NCBI RefSeq assembly: GCF_000801105.2
Contig: NC_079512.1
Location: 29,467,848-29,531,847 of the forward strand
DNA: 64,000 nucleotides
Direction of reading: 5' to 3'
Source: Raphanus sativus
Lineage: Eukaryota; Streptophyta; Magnoliopsida; Brassicales; Brassicaceae
The translations under genes were made by a program, and so were the position numbers. The notes under the pieces are model-generated. The model had not been told where the DNA came from and ran no database searches. It saw only the letters and a program-made list of their open reading frames with translations. Of the stretch, positions 55,738-64,000 are shown one piece after another. The first letter of the stretch is position 1. Every line of letters starts with the position of its first letter.

Positions 55738-56883
55738 TGAGTCCGCCACCGACTCGCCTCAAACAGAGAGAGAGAGAGTTTTGGGATCTTCTTTCTTTAT
55801 TAGTTTATTTACCTTTGCTACAAAGGAACATGCCCGTGTCTCTCGTCTCCACTTATAACTTTACTCCATTTCTAATTCTCTCTTTCTTTTTTATTTTTTT
55901 GCTTTACTCTCTTTTCAAAATCTTAAAATGTCAAAAAGTCTAGAGTTCGAATCTCTCTTTTTTTTCTTTATAACAACATCTAGAGTTCGAATTAGATCAG
56001 TTTAAGAAATTGTTCTGCTGTAGATAGGTTCTTTATACGAGATAATGGATTATATTGGCATCTAGACCAATTCTTTCAAACATTTTTTTAGAAACTCTTT
56101 TCATTTGGTTTCATTTAATTTGATATTTTTTTCACAGATTTTTTTTTTTATCATTTTGATTTTAATTAATATATTATTATATTTGATTATCTTAATTAAT
56201 GAGTTAAGAGAATAAAAAAGGGAGAGAATAGTATTTTTTTCTTTTGAAACACAAATAGTATAAAAAGTGAAATTAAAGTTTGATATATTAGTTGCCAAAA
56301 ACAAAGTATGGTATATTACAACAGTGGCTCATAAATGCGGACCAAATACGGTTTTATAAAATAAATAGTGTATATAAATACGTATTTTTTTTGGAAGCAC
56401 AGGGAGAGAATAGTATAAAAGGTGAAATTAAAGTTTGATATATTAGTTGCCAAAAACGTATGGTACTATTACAACAGTGGCTCATATATTATGCGGACCA
56501 AATACGGTCTTATAAAATAAATAATTAAATAGTGTATATAATAATTTATTATTAGATCGGTTAAAGCATAGTAGTACAATTTTACATTTAATTAAATGTT
56601 TCACATTATAGGTCAACCTTTATACATAGTCTTCAATCTGCATCTAATAATTAGCTATTTTGTTGTTGTTCCCGGAGTAAAAATCACATCGTCTCTCTTT
56701 CGCTTCTCCCGAGTCTTCTTACTGTCCGAGAAGGAAGACAACAAGATAGAACAGCTCGCGTGTGACTAAACTCACTCTGGTACGAAATTGTCCGATCCTG
56801 TATATGCAGATGAGACACTACGATTTGTTATAATTCCTCATCAAAAACCTTTAACCATTGCCGCCAGATCCTGAACACACACG
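55738..56883. other. Divergent promoter region between VAMP724 and the M28 peptidase gene
   Basis: The two genes are transcribed away from each other across about 1.1 kb. It holds a CT-rich VAMP724 leader (AGAGAGAGAGAG on the plus strand at about 55765) and a duplicated block at 56219-56560. Confidence 0.55.
56219..56560. repeat. Imperfect tandem duplication of about 180 bp
   Basis: Units at about 56219-56375 and 56401-56560 both run GGGAGAGAATAGTAT, GTGAAATTAAAGTTTGATAT, ACAACAGTGGCTCATA, GCGGACCAAATACGGT, TTATAAAATAAATA. The first has a small insertion after its start. Confidence 0.8.
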
Positions 56884-59800
56884 ATGAGGAAGCGTCATCC
56901 CAAGGCGGCGGCCTCAGATTCGTCGCCAGAGCCATCATCATCATCATCATCTTCCAGTCAACAACAAACCGATGAAAACAACAACCACGTCCCTGATAAG
57001 GTGGTTGACGTAAGAAGATCGGGGAAAACATGGTTCTCAGTGTTGATCCTCCTCGTATACTCCTCCTGGGCTGTTTACAACCACCAGCACGGCAACCTAC
57101 CTCGTCCCTTGACCGCTACACAAGCTGGCAAGAGAGGTTTCTCCGAGATTCAGGCTATGAAACACGTCTCGGCTTTGACTCAGTTCGGTCCCCATCCCGT
57201 TTCCTCCCACGCTCTTGTCCACGCCCTTGAGGTTTTGTCTTTTGTTTTTAGAAAGTTGTTTTGTGTGTCATAATTTTTTATGTATTTAAAAAGTCTTTTT
57301 TTTTAAAAAAATGTTTTGCTAGTATGTACTGGGGGAAGTTGAGAAAGTTAAAGAGACGGCTCACTTTGATGTGGATGTGAATGTTGATTTCTTCGAGTCG
57401 AGATCAGGTGTGAACCGGCTTGTTGGTGGTCTTTTTAAAGGGAAGTCGCTTGTGTATTCAGATATAAGTCACATCGTTGTGAGAGTCATGCCCAAGTATG
57501 AATCAGAAGCAGGAGAGAATGCTATTCTCGTCTCTTCTCACATTGATACTGTCTTTTCAACGTATGTATTCTCTGCTTTCAATTGACTTTTAAGATTACT
57601 GTTCTTGTTTTTTTTTTTAGTATTAATTGTGTGTGTTTGTTTGTTTGTTTACTTTGGTTTGTTAAAGAGGTGGGGCTGGAGACTGTAGCTCGTGTGTAGC
57701 TGTAATGCTGGAACTAGCTCGATCTGTTTCACAGTCGGCTCATGGATTTAAGAACTCTGTTATCTTCTTGTTCAATACTGGAGAGGAAGAAGGTCTTAAT
57801 GGAGCTCATAGCTTTATCACTCAGGTAAAAGACATTTATTTATATACTAACTTTATTGGTTTTAGTTAGATGTATGTACTTCTATCTCGCTCTCTGTGAT
57901 TTAGATCTTTTAAGTCCTGAACTTGTGGGTGACATTGTAAACTAACTGATGCAGCATCCATGGAGTTCCACAGTACGATTAGCGATTGATTTAGAGGCCA
58001 TGGGTACGGGTGGGAAGTCCGGTATTTTCCAGGTAATTAATTATCTTATGAACCACCTCTCATTCCACAGTCACCATTGTTTGTGCCTTAATCTTATGAT
58101 GAGTCCATGGGAGTTCCCCCTTATATTTAAGTGAGAGTTTCGACCTCTTCTGATTATTGGAAAATATCCTCCGGGTGTGTAGGCTGGTCCGAGTCCATGG
58201 GCTGTCGAAAACTTTGCATTGGCCGCAAAATATCCATCTGCTCAGATCATTGGACAGGTATCTATCTACTTTTCAACTGCTCTGTCTTTCCCTCCTTTTC
58301 TGTTTATATATATGCATCCATATGTCTTTGCTTTTGCTATGACAGGATCTGTTTACTTCCGGAATCATAAAATCTGCGACTGATTTTCAAGTATACAAGG
58401 AGGTTGCTGGTCTCTCAGGATTGGACTTTGCTTTTGCAGATAACACTGCTGTCTATCACACTAAGGTAACTCTCTTTATTTTTTTTTTTCTTGTTCTTCT
58501 TGTTTTGATTCTTGGTTTATATTTTATTGCTTTGCTGTGGCAGAATGATAAGATAGAGCTGATAAAACCAGGATCTCTCCAGCATCTTGGGGAAAACATG
58601 CTTTCTTTCCTCATCCGGGTTGCTTCATCTTCTGATCTCCCAAAGGATAAAACACTCCAGACATCCAACTCCGACGCAGCTATCTATTTTGACATTCTGG
58701 TGATTTCAGAACTAACTATTCTGTTTTTCATTATCTACTAATATAAGGTTCTCATTATACCATGTACTAACATCTTTCCCTCTTCTCCTATTTGTCAATA
58801 TTCAGGGGAAGTATATGGTAGTGTACCGGCAAAACTTTGCGTCAATGATGTATGTTTCAGTGATCATGCAATCCATGCTTATATGGGTTATGTCTTTGCT
58901 CATGGGCGGTTATCCGGCCGTTGTCTCGGTGATGCTCTCGTGTTTGAGTTTCATCTTGGCATGGATATTCTCGGTAGCTTTCTCTGTAGCTGTTGCCTTC
59001 ATACTGCCCTGGATCTCTTCCTCGCCTGTGCCTTATGCTTCATACCCGTTGATGACGATCGGATTGTTCGTGTCTCCTGCGGTTTTGGGGTCGATAAGTG
59101 GCCAGCACCTGGCCTTTGGTTTCCTTCGGAAGAAACCATCGAACCGAAACTCTAACAATATGGAGCTCTCAGCAAGACTACGTGATGATTTGGCCAAGCT
59201 TGAGGCTGAGAGATGGTTGTTTAAAGCTGGTTTTATACAGTGGTTTGTTCTTCTGGCGTTTGGAACTTATTATAAACTTGGATCAACTTACCTCGCTCTG
59301 GTTTGGTTAGTTCCTCCTGCATTTGCATGTAAGCCAATCTTTGCTGTCTCTGTATTTTATATTCATTCATCGAAGACGTTGAAAAGTGTTTTCGCAAGTT
59401 TAACTTACTCAAACGTAATGGTTTGGCCAGATGGATTGCTTGAGGCGACTTTAACTCCAATCCGATTCCCAAAGCCCCTCAAACTTGCTACTCTCGTTGT
59501 CAGCTTGGCTGTACCAATTTTGGTTTCAGCTGGCAATTTCATCCGGTTAGCTGGCACAATGATCGGCATGCTCGTTCGATTTGACAGGTAAACACTATAC
59601 TGTGAGATGCTTTTGATACATATGTACGAAACAGTAGTATCTTTGCTAGCTCTGTTACCAATAAGTTGGAATACTATTGAAGTGAATCCATGTAGCGGTA
59701 ATTAGTTTGTAAGCTCGCCGCTGTGCAATCTTAGTAAACATGGCGACTAAAGAAAAACGGAGAACACAGGTTGCTGCAATGAGAACTAATGGTTCTTTCT

Positions 59801-60936
59801 TCTCTTAGCTTCAACAGACCTTATATTGTAGCTGCTGGTGTTTTCTGTGTGTAGGAACCCAGGTGGAAGTCCAGAATGGCTAGGCAATGTGATAATCGCT
59901 GTTGTCATTGCTACTTTCGTAAGTCTGACTATGGTATACCTCCTGGCCTATATTCATCTCTCAGGTAAATGCTCTTATCTCAAAACTTTGTTTTAGAAAC
60001 TTATCACGATAATTTAACACACTCTTTACTTGATTAAGCCATTAACTGACAAACTTGTGGTCTCCAGGGTCGAAAAGGTCGATTGTCACTGCATTATGCA
60101 TTATCACTGTCCTCTCTCTTGCTCTCGTGTCTTCTGGTTTTCTTCCTGCGTTTACTGAGGATACTGCGAGAGCCGTAAATGTAAGTAGTAGTTCCCATTG
60201 ATTCTCTCGTTTCAAGTGGAAGTTGTTTTAATTCTTGTAATGTGTTGCTGATATGGTTGTTGACGAACATGTGTAGGTAGTACATGTTGTGGATACAAGC
60301 GGGGAAGATCAAGTGTCGTTCATTTCGCTATTCTCAAACACTCCTGGGAACCTGAACGTGGAAGCAAAGCAGATCAAGGAAGGGTTCAGGTGTGGGAGAG
60401 AGAACAAGGTAGATTTCGTCAGTTTTGTGACCAAGTACGGTTGTGTGAGCAAGAAGGACGCCGAGGTTGGATGGGACAAGAGCAATGTTCCAGTTCTGCG
60501 TGTGGTAAACGAGGAGAAAGAAGAGGAGGGAAGAATGATAGCGGTTTCGATGGAGACGGGAGGGTCATCGCGGTGGATTCTTGGGATTGACATGGAGGTA
60601 GTAGAAGACTTCACACTGCAAGCAGGCCAAGAGGAGGAGGAAGAGTTGATGATAGGACGTGGGGAGAAGAGCAGCGGCGAAGACGGATGGCATCAGATTC
60701 AGTTCTCTGGTGGGAAAAAGGCGCCAACGAAGTTTGTTCTCAAACTTTACCAGAAGAAGAAGAAGGGTGATGAGAGGGTGCAGAGACCTGTGTTGAAACT
60801 GAGAACTGACTTTGATCGTGTCACTCCGCAAGTGCAAAGGGTTCTCGAAAGACTACCATCATATTGCTCACAGTTTGGAAAGTCCACGTCTCCTTTTACT
60901 CTTGCTTTTCTTGCTTCTCTCCCTTACACCAAATAA
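56884..60936 (+). CDS. M28-family zinc metallopeptidase, ER membrane (ERMP1/FXNA-like)
   Basis: The eleven exons are 56884-57231, 57323-57561, 57668-57824, 57955-58032, 58183-58257, 58346-58465, 58544-58699, 58806-59587, 59855-59964, 60068-60180 and 60277-60936. They keep one frame for 945 residues. The N-terminus has a Ser-rich stretch and a transmembrane helix (FSVLILLVYSSWAV, about 50-64). The M28 fold carries the expected metal and catalytic residues: His189 and Asp191 in SSHIDT, Asp201 in GGAGD, Glu235-237 in NTGEEEG, Asp260 in DLEAMG and His337 in AVYHTK. From about 405 on there are several hydrophobic helices, then a soluble C-terminal domain. The topology is that of ER metallopeptidase 1 and the A. 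thaliana At1g67420/At5g20660 type. The natural substrate in plants is unknown. I do not recall a copy at this place in A. thaliana, so it may have moved here. Confidence 0.93.
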
Positions 60937-62047
60937 CACACTCTTACCTGTTTCTACTTGCTAACACATACATTGGTTTTTCTTATTGTTGGTGACATCA
61001 AAAGCACGAGTTTAAGTTCTTGGGAGTAATTATAGAAAGGGTAGAAAGAAGAGAGTATGCATGTAAAAATCTAATACGGTAAATTTTTTAAAACTAAAGT
61101 GGTTATAAAAATGAGAGAAGGGATTTGTGGCCAACCAAAAAGAACAAGTTTTTACGTTTCTAATGTTTAAGGATAAAAATGAATATTTTACAAAATGAGA
61201 GCTAGTCTGGAACACATACGCCTGAGAATTAAAATTCGGATCCGCAATCCGATCAACAATCCGATCAAGTATCCTCTCTGAACCGGTACAAAAACAGATA
61301 TTTGAGGAGTTCGGATTTGGATTCGCGTAGTGTTTCTACGAATTCGAATACGAATTCAGGTAGTGAAACTTTAGGTTCTAATACCCGGATCTGGATCTAT
61401 TATATATTTAAAATATTTAAATATAATTATATTTATATATGTATACCATATATAGTTTATATATAAAATTTTAATATTTTTCTATTTTAATTGAAAAAAA
61501 AAATTAAATAGACTAATTAAATGGTTAATTAGCTAAATTTTTAAAAAAAATTTTAAGTTTAGATCCAAATATCCTCGGGTATTTGGATTTTAGTCTGGAT
61601 ATTCGAAACTCCAAATAACCAAAAGACTATATTTTAGCAAATTTCCATTTTGTAGCCGCTGTATATCCGAATTCGGATAGCAATTTTAGGATTCGGCGGA
61701 TCCAGATATTCTAATATATCCTGGATATTCGGCTGTCCCACTCTACCGATGAAAAACAATCACATAGATAAAATAAAATAATTTTTGATCAAAAAAAAAG
61801 ATAAAATAAAATATTTTTGAAAATTATTTTAGTTTTTGTATTTTAGTTATTTTATTTTGAAAATTGAGACAGACTCCGCTCTCAACGACATCACTAAATA
61901 GTCTCTCGGAGTTGTTTGCTTCTCTCACTTTACCAATCTCTTTTAGTTAATACATCTTCCTTCTCCTTCCTTCCTTCTTCCTCAACCGATTTGATTTCTT
62001 CAATCAATCGCAACCAGAGAAATTTGGCGTAGAGATTTACATTTGTA
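60937..62047. other. Spacer with degenerate GGATCC/ATTCGGA repeat
   Basis: About 61225-61740 is filled with ATTCGGAT, GGATCC and CCAAATATCC words around an AT-rich centre, related to the inverted repeat at 27702-27923. It is probably an old non-autonomous transposon. From about 61920 it is CT-rich leader of the next gene. Confidence 0.55.
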
Positions 62048-63513
62048 ATGGCGGACCAAACCACCGATTCAACATCTCCTGCGGCTCCTGTCTCCACATC
62101 GTCTCCTGTAATATCTCTCTCTCTCTCTTTGATTTGCTCTCTAATCGCTTTAATTTTGTCGATCCAATGGACGCATGGTGGTCAGAGATTGAGAGTTTGT
62201 TGGATTTGGGTTTTGGATAATTAAATAAAGTTTTCTAGGATTTGGGATTTAACTGTGAGACATTTTGGACCGTGTGTTCTGTTCTGTCTGGAACTCCGTT
62301 GAGATATTATTCTCCAATTTTTATTTCTCGACTTTTTACGATTTTTTCATCTTCTTATTACTGAGGACTTCAACAGTAGATTTGGTGGTTTTTTTTTTTT
62401 TTTTTTGCAGTAGTTGTAAATTCTCTTTATCTTATGGTTAACAGTCAGAGAATTTCTTGATGGATTTGTGTTTTTTTTGTTTCAATTGCAATTGATTAAT
62501 CAACAACTCATATGTTCATGCATACTTATGATTTTGTTATGGACTTAGTTAGTTAGTTAGTTAGTTAGTTATAACCTTATTATTATCCATGCGGAATTTT
62601 TGGCTGACTTGAAATTTTTGATGTTGTTTTTTGATTTGTTTCTTATTCTGCAGAAGAAAGAAATCAGCAATCCAGTTGATTCGAAGCTCACTGTATGTAC
62701 CTCTGTTTGCTTCTTCTCCTTTTCGTCAAATGTTTTCATGATACCAATCTCTTTTCTCTTCTCTGAGTTTTGTTTTGTTTTAATCTCTAGGAACTAAGCG
62801 AATCAAGGGCCGAGTTACTTAACAGGATCCAGAATCTCAAACAGGTTGGGTTCTTTTTCTAAACACACATATTCTCTCTTCTTCATGTCTTGTTTCTAAA
62901 CAAATCAGTATTACATATCTCTCAACAGGACTTGCAAAGTTGGAGAGGTAAGCTCGACACCCAAGTTCAAGTCTACCGTGAGGTCTCTACTTCCTTTTCT
63001 CTATCCATTCTTTTCTTTTTGTTTCTGCTCGGAGTATATATATATATAGACTCTTAACTGACTCGGTGCTTTTAATAGGAGCTCTCTGGGCTGAAGAAGA
63101 CTCTCAATCTTGAAGTTGAGCAGCTCCGTGAGGTATGCATTTGTATTACTATCTTACCGGATTCTGTTTCATGATGCATTATGTTTGATTGGTTTGCTTT
63201 TTTTGTCCATAAACACCCATCAGGAATTCAAAGACCTGAAAACCACTTTGAATCAGCAGCAAGACGATGTTTCTGCTAGCCTCAAAAGCTTAGGCGTCAG
63301 TAACTCTCTTCTTCTTTTTCTTACACTTTTATCTTTTCGTAGATAAATAAAACAGACAGAAACCAGCCTCCTTCATGATTCTAACCACTTTGTTTCTCCT
63401 TGCAGCTACAAGGTAAACCTAAAGATTCAGAAGGGGAAATGGATAAGAAAAGCGAGGCGAAAGAAGAGAAAGTGGAAGCTCGGTTGAAAGAAGCAGAAGC
63501 AGAGCACAATTAG
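62048..63513 (+). CDS. Small coiled-coil protein of unknown function
   Basis: The seven exons are 62048-62107, 62654-62692, 62791-62844, 62929-62982, 63079-63132, 63224-63295 and 63406-63513, all in phase 0, giving 146 residues. Exons 3, 4 and 5 are each 54 bp (18 codons) and exon 6 is 72 bp. The N-terminus (MADQTTDSTSPAAPVSTSSP) is disordered. Residues about 30-130 are a charged coiled coil with heptad-like leucines (ELSESRAELLNRIQNLKQ, KKTLNLEVEQLREEFKDLK), ending in a Lys/Glu-rich tail. It fits At4g15790, annotated from memory as uveal-autoantigen-like; that name describes only the coiled coil. No catalytic motif is present. A structural or adaptor role is possible but not shown. Confidence 0.92.
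62545..62571. repeat. AGTT microsatellite in intron 1
   Basis: About 27 bp of uninterrupted TTAG/AGTT repeat within the first intron of the coiled-coil gene. Confidence 0.95.
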
Positions 63514-63911
63514 ACCATGAAAATGTTTCTTCTTTCTTTTATCATCTTATGGCTACCTACACTACTACGTTTGTGATTGTAACGTTACTCTTTTTAATAT
63601 GCTAGTATTGTGGTTTAGTTACGATGCGAAACACAAAAACCAACTTTAGTAATGATCTCAAAACCAAACGTCTCCTTTTGTTTTTGACATTCATGAGAAA
63701 TGAAATTAAGCTCTAAGACATCAGATATTCTTGAACAATTTCGTTAACTAATGAAGCAACTGGTTCGGTCTATCAAGCATTGGGCTTTCTCAGTTATCTC
63801 AAAACCAACATAGAACGCAAGTCATCATAAGTGCATAACAATGTAATTTACCCACATCCTCCATCAATATATTTGATGAACTCGATAACATATGTCTTTT
63901 GAAACAGATAC
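63514..63911. other. 3' flank of the coiled-coil gene
   Basis: AT-rich, no gene seen. It contains the likely 3' untranslated region. Confidence 0.4.
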
Positions 63912-63998
63912 CTAAAAGTAATAATACTGCTTCTTAACAAACTTAACAACGCTTCTGCGCAGAAGGATCATGTGACCCTTAACAGTGTTCAAGTGGAA
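63912..63998 (-). other. Possible C-terminal end of a gene running off the window
   Basis: The minus frame from the window edge is open for 28 codons (FHLNTVKGHMILLRRSVVKF, then VKKQYYYF) to a TAG. It is short, so chance is quite possible. No family is recognised. Confidence 0.2.
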
Positions 63999-64000
63999 CT

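Noticed and set aside
55738..55749. Longer VAMP724 start adding MADS
   Set aside because: It would need a GTG start; the ATG at 55737 gives the conserved [10 protein letters not shown] start of the VAMP72 group.

Overview
This is plant nuclear DNA. It is AT-rich, the genes are split by GT-AG introns, there are many Helitrons and MITEs, and the protein families are those of Brassicaceae. The order monothiol CC-type glutaredoxin, PPR remnant, CW zinc-finger protein, two-C2-domain proteins, NIP7, VAMP724, short coiled-coil protein matches, as I recall it, the Arabidopsis thaliana chromosome 4 interval from about At4g15660 to At4g15790. The window is therefore most likely a Brassica-type orthologous segment, expanded by transposons.

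Layout. 0-5.9 kb: the start of an unrecognised minus-strand gene cut by the window edge, a diverged direct repeat, a perfect hairpin, the glutaredoxin, and a Helitron end just after it. 6-11 kb: gene graveyard and repeats (YSL transporter pseudogene, an almost identical 353-bp tandem duplication, an Emigrant-like MITE, a PPR remnant). 11.2-15.7 kb: an 11-exon CW-domain gene on the minus strand. 17.8-24.7 kb: a decaying cluster of tandem C2-domain genes, of which one is intact and two are broken. 24.7-33 kb: mostly non-coding with MITEs, inverted repeats and Helitron ends. 30-52 kb: a tandem segmental duplication carrying a CYP71A-type cytochrome P450. Copy 1 (33.1-35.8 kb) is intact; copy 2 (41.7-47.1 kb) has a nonsense codon before the heme-binding loop. 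The two copies have since received different transposons, so each can serve as the empty-site control for the other. 52.3-63.5 kb: gene-dense housekeeping region with NIP7 (60S ribosome assembly), tRNA-Lys(CTT), VAMP724 (R-SNARE), an M28-family ER-type membrane metallopeptidase, and a small coiled-coil protein.

The genes do not form a pathway; they are independent nuclear genes. The main biology is locus evolution: tandem P450 duplication where A. thaliana (from memory) has MO1-type monooxygenases, decay of C2, YSL and PPR genes, and a well-dated series of insertions (solo LTR with target duplication and empty site, Helitron dimer with empty site, head-to-tail Helitron array, polyadenylated retroposon, hAT-like element nested in a Helitron). 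I did not find a plausible new multi-gene system. The strongest unusual signals are the homogenised promoter and first exon of the two P450 copies, the altered I-helix of the intact P450, and the paired insertion sites.
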